NCBI GenBank assembly: GCA_001464475.1
Contig: LNDX01000002.1
Coordinates: 105,642-169,641, forward strand
Direction of reading: 5' to 3'
Length of the DNA: 64,000 nucleotides
From: Flavobacteriaceae bacterium Ga0077528
Lineage (GTDB): Bacteria > Bacteroidota > Bacteroidia > Flavobacteriales > Flavobacteriaceae
Shown here: positions 7,937 through 16,575 of the stretch, piece after piece
How positions within the stretch are numbered: the stretch's first letter is position 1
Layout of the letters: each line of letters opens with the position of its first letter
The notes under the pieces: generated by a model
The model's database searches: none
Seen by the model: the letters and a program-made list of their open reading frames with translations, nothing else
What the model was told of the DNA's origin: nothing
Position numbers and translations under genes: made by a program

Positions 7937-7954
7937 AAACCATTTCGTTTTTAT

Positions 7955-7962
7955 TATATTTG
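7955..7962 (+). promoter_or_regulatory. -7 element upstream of DUF2238 gene
   Basis: TATATTTG matches TAnnTTTG; predicted leader about 12 nt. Confidence 0.5.
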
Positions 7963-7981
7963 ATAAAAATTAAATAAAACT

Positions 7982-8620
7982 ATGGCATTTACTATTGCAA
8001 TTTCAGACGAAAGAACTCCTTTAAAAAACAATACTTGGTTAAAAATATTTATCGGATTTTTTCTGATAAATTGGATAAATTCTTATGTAGGAAATACCGA
8101 TACAGCCAATTGGATTTTAGAAAATACCTTAGTCTTTCTATTTCTAGGTTTTATGATTTTTACCTATAAAAAATTTATATTCAGTGATTTAAGTTATTTA
8201 TTAGTTTGCATTTACTTATGTCTTCACGTTTATGGTTCCAAATATACTTATGCCGAAAACCCTTTTGGCTATTGGCTGAAAGATGCTTTAGATTTATCTC
8301 GAAATCATTATGATAGAATTGTTCATTTTAGTTTCGGATTTTTATTGGCTTACCCAATGCGAGAAATGTTTTTGAAATGGTTAAAATTTCCTTCGTGGGT
8401 TGCTTGGACATTACCTATTGAAGTTACACTTTCTATTAGTGGCTTTTACGAATTGATAGAATGGGCAGTTGCCGATGTTTTCTTCAAAGCGCAAGGTGAT
8501 GCTTATCTTGGAACTCAAGGCGATATTTGGGATGCGCAAAAAGATATTTTCTTAGCATTTTCAGGAGCCATAATTGCAACCACTATTGTTTCAATAATCA
8601 AAAGAATGATTACAAAATAA
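7982..8620 (+). CDS. DUF2238 family membrane protein (YjdF-like)
   Basis: 212 residues with about six hydrophobic segments. The conserved DUF2238 features are visible: YGSKYTYAENPFGYWL, then NHYDRIVHFSFGF with a His pair, LAYPMRE, and FYELIEWAVAD with an acidic pair in a helix, followed by DIWDAQKD. Function is unknown; the conserved His, Asp and Glu residues in or near the membrane suggest a catalytic or metal-binding role (inference). It is followed after 4 nt by a gene for a zincin-like protein, so the two are co-transcribed. Confidence 0.85.
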   Translation: MAFTIAISDERTPLKNNTWLKIFIGFFLINWINSYVGNTDTANWILENTLVFLFLGFMIFTYKKFIFSDLSYLLVCIYLCLHVYGSKYTYAENPFGYWLKDALDLSRNHYDRIVHFSFGFLLAYPMREMFLKWLKFPSWVAWTLPIEVTLSISGFYELIEWAVADVFFKAQGDAYLGTQGDIWDAQKDIFLAFSGAIIATTIVSIIKRMITK

Positions 8621-8624
8621 TTTT

Positions 8625-9134
8625 ATGAATTACAAAAAAGTAAAAACTAAAATTAAAGCCTATCACAATGAAGGAAAAACAATTGAAGCAGCAGAATGGT
8701 TGCTAAAAATGTTTGATATTCAAGATCACAATTTAAAAGGATTTGCTTTAAGAGAAAAAGCAGATAGAACTTGTATAATGTTAACAGCTGAAGGCGATTT
8801 TGGAGAACAGCAAGTAATTAGAATGCCCGAAAATGTATTTGAATTTTCAATTCCATTGATACTTACTCTTTTGACTCACGAAATGGTTCATGTGCGTCAA
8901 AAATCAAGAAAACCTTATGTTGAAGACCGATTGGAGCGTGAATGGCAAGCTTATTATGAAATGCTCTTTCACAAAATATTTCCCAACTATCTTGAAGTTT
9001 CAAATTTTCATAAAAAATTCTTTGCAGAAAAAGCTTTTAGCTACTACAAAAGAATGGGTGAAGGTTCGGAATTACAATTAAAATATGCTGATCAAAAAAA
9101 AGAAATAGAAGATTTAATTGCTTCTTTAGGCTAG
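8625..9134 (+). CDS. Putative zincin-like protein with HEMVH motif
   Basis: 169 residues, no signal peptide, not a family I can name. LLTHEMVHVRQ is an HExxH zinc-protease motif, and about 20 residues later EREWQAYYEM offers a glutamate as a third ligand, as in gluzincins. The protein is far shorter than ordinary metalloproteases, so it may be a minigluzincin-like peptidase or a non-catalytic relative. The gene begins 4 nt after the DUF2238 membrane protein gene, which points to shared expression. Real coding is supported by the motif and by the packing. Confidence 0.7.
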   Translation: MNYKKVKTKIKAYHNEGKTIEAAEWLLKMFDIQDHNLKGFALREKADRTCIMLTAEGDFGEQQVIRMPENVFEFSIPLILTLLTHEMVHVRQKSRKPYVEDRLEREWQAYYEMLFHKIFPNYLEVSNFHKKFFAEKAFSYYKRMGEGSELQLKYADQKKEIEDLIASLG

Positions 9135-9145
9135 AAGTTGGAACC

Positions 9146-9197
9146 ATTTAAACACTTAAACTTTTAAACTATTAAACTCATATACTTTTAAACTTTT
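9146..9197. repeat. Intergenic AAACTTTTAAACT-type repeat
   Basis: Run of ATTTAAACACTTAAAC-like units with the core ACTTTTAAACT repeated. The same family occurs at about 48402-48440 and 50827-50872. Confidence 0.6.
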
Positions 9198-9298
9198 TTC
9201 TTAAATTCGCAGTCTCAATTAATTTAGAAAATCATACATATAATGACACGAGCGAAAGCGACTGCATTTTTCACAAATTAAAAATAAACACTCGAAAA

Positions 9299-10687
9299 AT
9301 GAAATACGATATTATTGTTTTAGGAAGTGGTCCAGGCGGTTATGTTACAGCAATCCGTGCTTCACAATTGGGCTTTAAAGTAGCTGTAATTGAAAAAGAA
9401 AGTCTTGGTGGAATTTGCCTTAATTGGGGTTGTATTCCAACAAAAGCGCTTTTAAAATCGGCTCAAGTATTTGATTACCTAAAACATGCTTCCGATTATG
9501 GATTAACCATTAAAGAATTTGACAAAGACTTTTCTGCCGTTGTAAAACGTTCACGTGATGTTGCCGACGGAATGAGTAAAGGTGTTCAATTCTTAATGAA
9601 AAAAAATAAAATCGACGTTATTGATGGTTTTGGTAAAATAAAACCAGGTAAAAAAGTTGATGTAACAGCTGCTGACGGAAAAGTTACTGAATATTCAGCA
9701 GACCACATCATTATTGCAACTGGAGCTCGTTCAAGAGAATTACCAAATCTTCCTCAAGATGGAGTAAAAGTTATTGGATACAGACAAGCAATGACTTTAC
9801 CTACTCAACCAAAGAAAATGATTGTAGTTGGTTCTGGTGCGATTGGAGTTGAATTTGCTCATTTCTATAATTCAATGGGAACAGAAGTTACTATTGTTGA
9901 ATTTATGCCAAATATTGTTCCGGTTGAAGACGAAGATATTTCGAAACAAATGGAACGTTCTATGAAGAAAGCAGGTGTAAATATAATGACTAATTCTTCT
10001 GTAGAACGTATTGACACATCAGGAAGTGGCGTAAAAGCTTATTTAAAAACAGCTAAAGGTGAGGAAGTTCTTGAAGCTGACATTTTACTTTCTGCAGTTG
10101 GAATCAAAACAAATATTGAAAATATTGGCCTTGAAGAAGTTGGAATTGCAACAGATAGAGACAAAATTTTAGTAAACGCTTACAACCAAACTAATGTTCC
10201 AGGATATTACGCTATTGGTGATGTAACTCCAGGTCAAGCCTTGGCACACGTTGCTTCTGCTGAAGGAATTAATTGTGTTGAAAAAATTGCAGGTTTACAC
10301 GTAGAACCAATTGATTACGGAAACGTTCCGGGTTGTACATATGCAACTCCAGAAATTGCGTCTGTTGGTTTGACTGAAAAACAAGCTAAAGAAAAAGGAT
10401 ACGAGTTGAAAATTGGTAAATTTCCATTCTCAGCTTCAGGAAAAGCAAAAGCTGCTGGTGCTGCCGATGGTTTTGTAAAAGTAATTTTCGACGCAAAATA
10501 TGGCGAATGGCTAGGTTGCCACATGATTGGTGCTGGTGTAACTGATATGATTGCAGAAGCAGTTGTAGCAAGAAAACTAGAAACTACTGGTCACGAAATT
10601 CTAAAAGCAATTCATCCACACCCAACTATGAGTGAAGCTGTTATGGAAGCTGTAGCTGCTGCTTATGATGAAGTAATACATTTGTAA
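9299..10687 (+). CDS. lpdA: Dihydrolipoyl dehydrogenase
   Basis: 462 residues, full length. This FAD enzyme reoxidises lipoamide in the pyruvate, 2-oxoglutarate or branched-chain dehydrogenase complexes. GSGPGG (9-14) binds FAD, the redox disulfide is C40/C45 in GGICLNWGCIPTK, VVGSGAIGVEFA is the NAD site, and H441/E446 in HPHPTMSEAVME form the catalytic dyad at the dimer interface. It stands alone with a strong terminator, as E3 genes often do in this family. A weak -7 (TAAATTCG, one mismatch) lies at 9202-9209. Confidence 0.95.
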   Translation: MKYDIIVLGSGPGGYVTAIRASQLGFKVAVIEKESLGGICLNWGCIPTKALLKSAQVFDYLKHASDYGLTIKEFDKDFSAVVKRSRDVADGMSKGVQFLMKKNKIDVIDGFGKIKPGKKVDVTAADGKVTEYSADHIIIATGARSRELPNLPQDGVKVIGYRQAMTLPTQPKKMIVVGSGAIGVEFAHFYNSMGTEVTIVEFMPNIVPVEDEDISKQMERSMKKAGVNIMTNSSVERIDTSGSGVKAYLKTAKGEEVLEADILLSAVGIKTNIENIGLEEVGIATDRDKILVNAYNQTNVPGYYAIGDVTPGQALAHVASAEGINCVEKIAGLHVEPIDYGNVPGCTYATPEIASVGLTEKQAKEKGYELKIGKFPFSASGKAKAAGAADGFVKVIFDAKYGEWLGCHMIGAGVTDMIAEAVVARKLETTGHEILKAIHPHPTMSEAVMEAVAAAYDEVIHL

Positions 10688-10710
10688 GTAAGAAATACAA
10701 AGTTTAAATC

Positions 10711-10745
10711 AATCCGTTTAGTTTAATTGCTAAACGGATTTTTTA
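10711..10745 (+). terminator. Terminator after lpdA
   Basis: Perfect 11-bp stem AATCCGTTTAG / CTAAACGGATT with an 8-nt loop, followed by T5. Confidence 0.9.
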
Positions 10746-10914
10746 TTTTGAGGAAATATATAAACTGACCACAAAATTATGTAACGAAGTAAGGATAGTT
10801 AAAGTTAGCTTTGCACCGCTAAAAATAGCATACCTTTACAAGAATAGAAATTAGAAAAGTATATGATATAAATCAACAACTAGCTAATATGCTACTGTAA
10901 AATAGATTTATATT

Positions 10915-11478
10915 ATGAAAATACACATAAAATACATGGTTTCACTTCGTTGTAAAATGGCAGTGAAAGAAGAATTAGACAAATTAAAACTGAAACACAC
11001 TTCAATTGAACTAGGTGAAGTAAATCTGAAGAAAGATATTTCTGGAGATGACAGAGAATTTTTAAGAAAAGGACTTTTAAAAAAAGGACTTGAACTCATA
11101 GATGACAAGAAGTCATTGCTTATTGAGAAAACTAAAACTACTATTATTGAGCTTATTCACTATTCTGAAAAATATCCCAAAGTAAACTATTCCGATTATA
11201 TAAGTGAAAAATTAGACTATAATTACAACCATCTTGCCTCACTTTTTTCTGAAATTAATAGTACTACAATTGCCAATTATATCATCATAAATAAAATTGA
11301 AAGAGTAAAAGAACTCCTTTTGTATGATGAGTTGAGTCTTACAGAAATAAGTTTATTGATGGAATACAGTAGTGTTGCACACTTGTCACACCAATTTAAA
11401 AAGGTTACTGGCTTAACTCCTACTTATTTCAAAAAAATAAAACAATATAAAAAACGAATTATGCTAGAAGATTTATAA
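10915..11478 (+). CDS. AraC-type regulator with degenerate HMA-like N-terminus
   Basis: 187 residues. The C-terminal half (about 80-180) is an AraC/XylS helix-turn-helix pair: LTEISLLMEYSSVAHLSHQF followed by KKVTGLTPTYFKK. The N-terminal 40 residues resemble a heavy-metal-associated domain as found in a Bacteroidota family with N-terminal MVCNRC-like sequence, but here the motif reads MVSLRCKMAV, so the first metal-binding Cys is a Ser. There is no sugar-binding cupin domain. Inference: a small regulator whose metal site may be reduced or lost. It is a single-gene unit with its own terminator. Confidence 0.75.
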   Translation: MKIHIKYMVSLRCKMAVKEELDKLKLKHTSIELGEVNLKKDISGDDREFLRKGLLKKGLELIDDKKSLLIEKTKTTIIELIHYSEKYPKVNYSDYISEKLDYNYNHLASLFSEINSTTIANYIIINKIERVKELLLYDELSLTEISLLMEYSSVAHLSHQFKKVTGLTPTYFKKIKQYKKRIMLEDL

Positions 11479-11505
11479 AATTTAAGCATCATAAAAAATT
11501 TAAAT

Positions 11506-11533
11506 CTGTTTGTTATTCAAACGGCTTTTTTTT
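11506..11533 (+). terminator. Terminator after AraC-type gene
   Basis: Stem CTGTTTG / CAAACGG (one G-T pair), 5-nt loop, then CTTTTTTTT. Confidence 0.75.
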
Positions 11534-11613
11534 GTTCATTTTTTTTACAATATATTCAATAAAATGTTGTAACTTTATTATAATCGTTTCATAATGAAAC
11601 TAATTCTTTAAAA

Positions 11614-12396
11614 ATGGACATGATTTCGAAGTTTATAGAATCTTTAAAATCGTTCTTTATTGAAATCGGTGAACTCTCCTATTTCACTGGTAAATTTTTT
11701 GTTGAAGTTTTCAAACGTCCATTTGAATTCAAAGAATTTATTCGACAATGCTATTACATGGGAAACAAATCCTTATTACTAGTTGGAGTAACTGGCTTTA
11801 TTATCGGATTAGTTTTTACTTTACAATCAAGACCAACTTTAGAAGAATTTGGCGCTGCTTCCTGGATTCCTTCAATGGTAAGCGTTTCGCTAATTCGTGA
11901 AATAGGTCCAATTATAACGGCTTTGATTTGCGCAGGAAGAATTGGATCAGGAATTGGAGCCGAATTGGGTTCTATGCGAGTTACTGAACAGATTGACGCA
12001 ATGGAAGTTTCTGGAACAAATCCTTATAAATATTTAGTAGTTACTCGAGTTTTAGCCACAACATTGATGTTGCCTCTTTTAGTTTTTTTTGGAGATGTAA
12101 TAGGAATATATGGCTCTTATTTAGTTGAGAATCTTAAAGCTGACGTATCACTAACGCTATATATCAATCAAGTAATAAATATTTTAGAATTTAGTGATGT
12201 AATTCCATCAACTATCAAAAGCTTTTTCTTTGGATTTGCCATCGGAATTGTAGGATGTTTCAAAGGATACAATTGTAAAAAAGGAACTGCAGGAGTTGGA
12301 AAAGCTGCTAATGAAGCAGTTGTTTTCATTTCTATGTTGCTGTTTATTATTGACTTCATAGCGGTTTTTGTAACTAATATATTTTATGATTTATGA
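11614..12396 (+). CDS. mlaE: Phospholipid transport permease MlaE
   Basis: 260-residue MlaE/YrbE-family permease, inner-membrane part of the ABC system that moves phospholipids between inner and outer membranes. Several hydrophobic helices are visible, with the family hallmark LIREIGPIITALICAGRIGS then GAELGSMRVTEQIDAMEV. It overlaps the ATPase gene by 4 nt, and the MCE protein gene follows, giving the order permease, ATPase, MlaD. Soluble MlaC and the outer-membrane partner MlaA are not encoded in this window. Confidence 0.92.
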   Translation: MDMISKFIESLKSFFIEIGELSYFTGKFFVEVFKRPFEFKEFIRQCYYMGNKSLLLVGVTGFIIGLVFTLQSRPTLEEFGAASWIPSMVSVSLIREIGPIITALICAGRIGSGIGAELGSMRVTEQIDAMEVSGTNPYKYLVVTRVLATTLMLPLLVFFGDVIGIYGSYLVENLKADVSLTLYINQVINILEFSDVIPSTIKSFFFGFAIGIVGCFKGYNCKKGTAGVGKAANEAVVFISMLLFIIDFIAVFVTNIFYDL

Positions 12397-13142
12397 TGCA
12401 AAAAAAGAACATAAAACCAATTATTGAAGTAAAAGATTTACACAAAAGTTATGGAACGAATCATGTTTTAGATGGATTTCATTTAGACTTATATGAAGGT
12501 GAAAATCTCGTAGTTATGGGTAAATCGGGTTCAGGAAAATCGGTGATGATAAAATGTTTAATCGGTTTAGAACAATCTGATAGCGGTTCGATTATTATCA
12601 TGGACAAAAACATGAACGATATTCATAGAGAAGATTTAGATGAAATTAGAACCGAAGTTGGATTTCTTTTTCAAGGAAGTGCTTTATATGATTCCATGTC
12701 GGTCAGAGAAAATTTAGAATTTCCGTTACGAAGACATACCAAAAAATTTGGAGTAATTGAAGATACAACTCCACTTGTCATGGAAGCTTTAGAAAATGTA
12801 GGCTTGGCAAATACAATCAATTTAATGCCAAATGAACTATCTGGCGGAATGAAACGAAGAATCGCTTTAGCAAGAACTTTGATTCTGAAACCTAAAATAA
12901 TTTTATACGACGAACCCACAACTGGTTTAGATCCAATTACATCAAAAGAAATTATTATGTTAATGAAATCAATTCAAGAAAAATATAAAACTTCATCAAT
13001 TATAATCACACATGATATTGACTGCGCAAGAGTTATTGCAAATCGTATGATTTTATTAATTGACGGAATTAATTATGCTGAAGGAACTTTTGCAGAATTA
13101 TCTGCATCAAAAGATCCTAAAATTGAAGCTTTTTTTAAATAA
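12393..13142 (+). CDS. mlaF: Phospholipid transport ATPase MlaF
   Basis: 249-residue ABC ATPase. Walker A GKSGSGKSV, signature LSGGMKRRIALARTL, Walker B IILYDEPTTGLDP and a switch His in IIITHDI are all intact. GMKRR in place of GQRQR is typical of MlaF. It pairs with MlaE to power lipid transport through the MlaD ring. The start ATGATG overlaps the mlaE stop, suggesting translational coupling; the gap to mlaD is 8 nt. Confidence 0.92.
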   Translation: MMQKKNIKPIIEVKDLHKSYGTNHVLDGFHLDLYEGENLVVMGKSGSGKSVMIKCLIGLEQSDSGSIIIMDKNMNDIHREDLDEIRTEVGFLFQGSALYDSMSVRENLEFPLRRHTKKFGVIEDTTPLVMEALENVGLANTINLMPNELSGGMKRRIALARTLILKPKIILYDEPTTGLDPITSKEIIMLMKSIQEKYKTSSIIITHDIDCARVIANRMILLIDGINYAEGTFAELSASKDPKIEAFFK

Positions 13143-13150
13143 AATAGAAC

Positions 13151-14107
13151 ATGGAAAAATCAACAAATCAAAAAATTAAACTTGGAATATTTGTCATAAT
13201 TGGCTCATTATTTTTCATAATTGCTATCTATTTTATTGGTAATAAAAAAGATATGTTCAATGAAACTATTCAAATAAGTGCCGTTTTCAAAAATGTAAAT
13301 GGTTTACAACACGGAAATAACGTTCGTTTTTCAGGAATAAACGTTGGAACTGTGAAAAAAATAATCATTGTAAATGATTCACTTATAAAAGTTGATATGC
13401 TAATCGAGGAAGATATTGCATCCCACATTAAAAAAGATGCTATGGCTTCAATAGGTTCAGATGGTTTGGTTGGAAACATGATTGTAAATATAATTCCAGG
13501 TAAAAAATCTAATGAAATGGTTAAAGATGGTGATGTCATTTTATCAGAAAACAAAGCATCAACCGACGAGATTCTGAAAACTATAAATTCTACAAGTGAA
13601 AATGCTAAGTTAATTACAGATAATTTAGTAAAAATCACCAATCAAATTAATAGTAAAAAAGGTACTATCGGAATGTTGATAAACGATACCGTAATGAGTG
13701 ACGATTTGAAACAAACTATTTATAATTTAAAAGTTACAACTCAAAGTACCTCAAAATCAATGGCTAATTTGAATAAGATAATCAATGATTTAAACAATAA
13801 AGACAACGTAGTTGGAGCATTAAAAGATACAGTCACAGGAAGAAAAATCAAAATGATTATTGTGAATTTAGAAAAATCTAGTGAGCAAATCAATAAAACC
13901 ATAACTAATTTAAAAGACGGAAAAGGAGCTTTAAATTACCTTTCAAATGATCCTAAATTGGTAAAACAAATTGATTCTACTATGATTAATTTAAACCAAG
14001 CAAGTAGTAAATTGAATGAAAATTTGGAAGCTTTGAAACACAATTTCTTTTTCAGAGGATACTTCAAAAAACAAGAAAAAGCTAAAGCTAAAGCCGCAAA
14101 AAAATAA
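13151..14107 (+). CDS. mlaD: MCE-domain lipid transport protein MlaD
   Basis: 318 residues. One N-terminal transmembrane helix (about 10-28) anchors the protein in the inner membrane, followed by a periplasmic MCE domain (about 38-120, with VFKNVNGLQHGNNVRFSGIN and VGNMIVNIIPG). A long polar helical stretch follows, rich in Asn, Lys and Ser, then a basic tail (KAKAKAAKK). MlaD forms a hexameric ring that guides phospholipids. It is longer than E. coli MlaD (183 residues), as is usual in Bacteroidota. It ends the operon before a strong terminator. Confidence 0.9.
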   Translation: MEKSTNQKIKLGIFVIIGSLFFIIAIYFIGNKKDMFNETIQISAVFKNVNGLQHGNNVRFSGINVGTVKKIIIVNDSLIKVDMLIEEDIASHIKKDAMASIGSDGLVGNMIVNIIPGKKSNEMVKDGDVILSENKASTDEILKTINSTSENAKLITDNLVKITNQINSKKGTIGMLINDTVMSDDLKQTIYNLKVTTQSTSKSMANLNKIINDLNNKDNVVGALKDTVTGRKIKMIIVNLEKSSEQINKTITNLKDGKGALNYLSNDPKLVKQIDSTMINLNQASSKLNENLEALKHNFFFRGYFKKQEKAKAKAAKK

Positions 14108-14133
14108 AACACAACATCAATTTACAAAGATAT

Positions 14134-14170
14134 AATCCTCAATTACAAAAAGTAGTTGAGGATTTTTTTA
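14134..14170 (+). terminator. Terminator of the mla operon
   Basis: Hairpin with AATCCTCAA and TTGAGGATT arms, then T7. Nearly the same hairpin recurs at 14958 after the next gene. Confidence 0.85.
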
Positions 14171-14221
14171 TACTATTTAATAAAATAAATCGTTTTCAGA
14201 GGAAATCAAAACTATAACCAA

Positions 14222-14935
14222 ATGAAAAACTTTTTCTTCTTAATTTGTTGCTTGTTTAGCAGCATTGTATTCTCTCAAAACGCTATTAATGATGACAGTA
14301 CCATAAGTGTTGTTGGTGTTGGAACCAAATCTACTTTTCCAAATGCTGCACATATTACTATTGCCGTTAGATTTGTAAAACCAGCACTTCGTGACGCTAT
14401 GAACGAAACACAAAAAACTTCAAAAGACGTACTTACAATAATCAAAAAATACGTTTCAGACACTACCGATATTAAGGTAAGTCTGATTTATACTGACAAA
14501 GAATTCAAATACGACAATGCTCAAAAGAAAGAAGTTTTTGTAGGTTTTGAATCCAATCAAAAAATTATTTTTACTCTCAAAGACATCAAAAGAATGCAAG
14601 ATTTTACCGAAGAAATTCTAAAAACTAAAATCTACGAAATTGAAAAAGTAGCTTATTTCCATACAGAAGCGGCTACTTTTATGAAACAAGCTCAAGAACT
14701 TGCCGTTGCTGATGCAATTGAAACCACCGAAAGATTGGCTCGAGCCGCAAAACTAAAAGTTGGAAAAATTACATATCTTAAATCCACCAACAGTCCTGTG
14801 AATGCAATTAATATGTCGGTAAACTCAGGAAATCTTCAAACGTATAATAAAAGTATGGGAGGCGAAGGCGTTTCAGCAAGCGGTCAATTACTGAATTATA
14901 CAGCAAATGTAAATATGAATACCAAAATTGATTAA
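14222..14935 (+). CDS. SIMPL domain (DUF541) secreted protein
   Basis: 237 residues with a signal peptide (MKNFFFLICCLFSSIVFSQ) and then a SIMPL/DUF541 domain: STISVVGVGTKSTFPNAAHI at the start, VSASGQLLNYTANVNM at the end. The family is periplasmic or outer-membrane associated, forms oligomeric assemblies in some species, and has no agreed enzymatic function. The gene stands alone between two very similar terminators, so it is transcribed separately from the mla operon. Confidence 0.8.
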   Translation: MKNFFFLICCLFSSIVFSQNAINDDSTISVVGVGTKSTFPNAAHITIAVRFVKPALRDAMNETQKTSKDVLTIIKKYVSDTTDIKVSLIYTDKEFKYDNAQKKEVFVGFESNQKIIFTLKDIKRMQDFTEEILKTKIYEIEKVAYFHTEAATFMKQAQELAVADAIETTERLARAAKLKVGKITYLKSTNSPVNAINMSVNSGNLQTYNKSMGGEGVSASGQLLNYTANVNMNTKID

Positions 14936-14957
14936 TATTTTTTAGATGCCAAATACG

Positions 14958-14995
14958 AATCCTCAATTGCAAAAGTAATTGAGGATTTTTTATAT
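14958..14995 (+). terminator. Terminator after SIMPL gene
   Basis: AATCCTCAATT...AATTGAGGATT hairpin with T6; close copy of the hairpin at 14134-14170. Confidence 0.85.
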
Positions 14996-14998
14996 TTG
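14967..14998 (+). promoter_or_regulatory. Promoter of DUF1801 gene, nested in the preceding terminator
   Basis: TTG (14967-14969), 21-nt spacer, TATATTTG (14991-14998). The -33 element lies in the terminator loop region and the -7 directly follows its T run. Confidence 0.55.
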
Positions 14999-15017
14999 AT
15001 AGATTAAAACACAACAA

Positions 15018-15371
15018 ATGGACAAACCAAAATCTACCGACGAGTACATTTCTAGCTTTCCAAAAGAAACTCAAATTCTCTTACAAGAAGTTAGAAAAAC
15101 CATAAAGAATGTAGCTCCAGAAGCCGATGAGAGCATCAGTTACGGAATGCCTGCTTATAAATTAAATGGAAAGGTTTTAGTATATTTTGCTGGTTACAAA
15201 AACCATATTGGATTTTATGCAACACCAACTGGACATGCCGAATTTACTGAAGAATTAGCTAAATATAAACAAGGAAAAGGTTCGGTTCAATTTCCTATAA
15301 ACGAACCAATGCCTTTAGATTTAATAACAAAAATTGTGAAATTTAGAATTTCAGAAGTACTTAAAAAATAA
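15018..15371 (+). CDS. DUF1801 domain protein (YdhG-like)
   Basis: 117 residues, the whole protein being one DUF1801 domain: STDEYISSFPKETQILLQEV at the start, then ESISYGMPAYKLNGKVLVYF and HIGFYATPTG. Relatives include the Bacillus YdhG/Fra frataxin-like iron chaperone, so an iron-handling role is possible. A cysteine desulfurase gene converges on it, 1 nt away, which may be meaningful for iron-sulfur biology or may be chance. It has its own promoter. Confidence 0.8.
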   Translation: MDKPKSTDEYISSFPKETQILLQEVRKTIKNVAPEADESISYGMPAYKLNGKVLVYFAGYKNHIGFYATPTGHAEFTEELAKYKQGKGSVQFPINEPMPLDLITKIVKFRISEVLKK

Positions 15372-15372
15372 T

Positions 15373-16494
15373 TTAAATCCCTTTCAACCCATCAATCAAA
15401 GCATCAATATCTTCTTTGGTATTGTAATGACTGAAAGATATTCGAAGGCTTGGTTTTTTCAAATCTTCTTCTGCTAAGATTTCTGATAATACGTGTGATG
15501 GTTTTACACTTCCACTTTGGCAGGCGCTTCCGCGTGAAACAGCAATTCCTTTCATATCTAAATTAAACAAAATCATAGCCGTTTTTTCTTCTGAAAAAGG
15601 AAGTAAAACATTCAAAATATTATAAAAAGTATCGCTTCCGTTAACTTTAATTTCTGGAAAATGAAGTTTTAATTGTGTTTCACAATAGCTTTTCAAATCT
15701 GAAATAGCTTGTCGTTCTTCCACTAAATGTTCGTGAGATAGTTCTAATGCTTTAGCCATTCCAGCTACTTGATGCACTGCTTCAGTTCCGGCACGAAGTC
15801 CTTTTTCTTGCTCGCCACCATATAAAAAAGGCTGCAAAACGATACCTTTCTTTACATAAGCAAATCCAGCACCTTTTGGTCCATGAAATTTATGCGCACT
15901 TGCTACTGCAAAATCAATAGGAAGTTCGTGTAAATTAAACTCCTTTTTTCCAACAGATTGCACCGTATCACAATGAAATAAAGCATCATGCTGATGACAA
16001 ATTCTACCTACTTTTTCAATATCTAAAACAGCACCAATTTCATTATTCACATGCATTAATGTTACTAAAGTCTTTCCGCTTTTAGCCAATAACGTTACTA
16101 AATGAGTAATATCAATAGTTCCTGAAGGCAAAATATTTACGTAATCAACTTCAATTCCGAATTGCTTCTGCAAATTTTTAACCGTGTATAAAGTAGCGTG
16201 ATGCTCTACTTTACTAGTTATGATTCTTTCTACTTTCAAGTCATTTACAGAGCTTTTAAGAATCCAATTGGTAGCTTCGGTAGCATTAGCTGTAAAGATA
16301 ATTTCTTGTGCATTACAACCCATAAGTTTGGCAACAGACTTTCTTGATGTTTCTAAAATCGTTTTTGCACTTCTACCAAAACTATGTGTAGACGATGGAT
16401 TTCCAAAATCATTTTGAAGTACTTGAATCATTTCATTGATTACTTCTTGTCGAACTTGTGTTGTTGCAGCGTTATCGAGGTATATTTTTTTCAT
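15373..16494 (-). CDS. Cysteine desulfurase, NifS/IscS type
   Basis: 373-residue PLP enzyme that removes sulfur from cysteine as a persulfide for Fe-S clusters or tRNA thiolation. MKKIYLDNAATTQ is the usual start, VASAHKFHGPKG holds the PLP lysine, and SRGSACQSGSVKPSHVL holds the catalytic Cys on its mobile loop. No iscU, iscR or suf genes adjoin it, so whether it serves Fe-S assembly or tRNA modification is open. A -7 element is present at 16561-16568. Confidence 0.9.
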   Translation of the reverse strand: MKKIYLDNAATTQVRQEVINEMIQVLQNDFGNPSSTHSFGRSAKTILETSRKSVAKLMGCNAQEIIFTANATEATNWILKSSVNDLKVERIITSKVEHHATLYTVKNLQKQFGIEVDYVNILPSGTIDITHLVTLLAKSGKTLVTLMHVNNEIGAVLDIEKVGRICHQHDALFHCDTVQSVGKKEFNLHELPIDFAVASAHKFHGPKGAGFAYVKKGIVLQPFLYGGEQEKGLRAGTEAVHQVAGMAKALELSHEHLVEERQAISDLKSYCETQLKLHFPEIKVNGSDTFYNILNVLLPFSEEKTAMILFNLDMKGIAVSRGSACQSGSVKPSHVLSEILAEEDLKKPSLRISFSHYNTKEDIDALIDGLKGI

Positions 16495-16560
16495 GAATTC
16501 TAAACTAGTTTCAACATCTCTTTGTGTTGAATTTACATTTCTATTTGGATATTATAAATG

Positions 16561-16568
16561 CAAAAATA
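16561..16568 (-). promoter_or_regulatory. -7 element of the cysteine desulfurase gene
   Basis: Reads TATTTTTG on the minus strand, matching TAnnTTTG, just downstream of the Smr gene stop. Confidence 0.45.
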
Positions 16569-16575
16569 CTGATTA

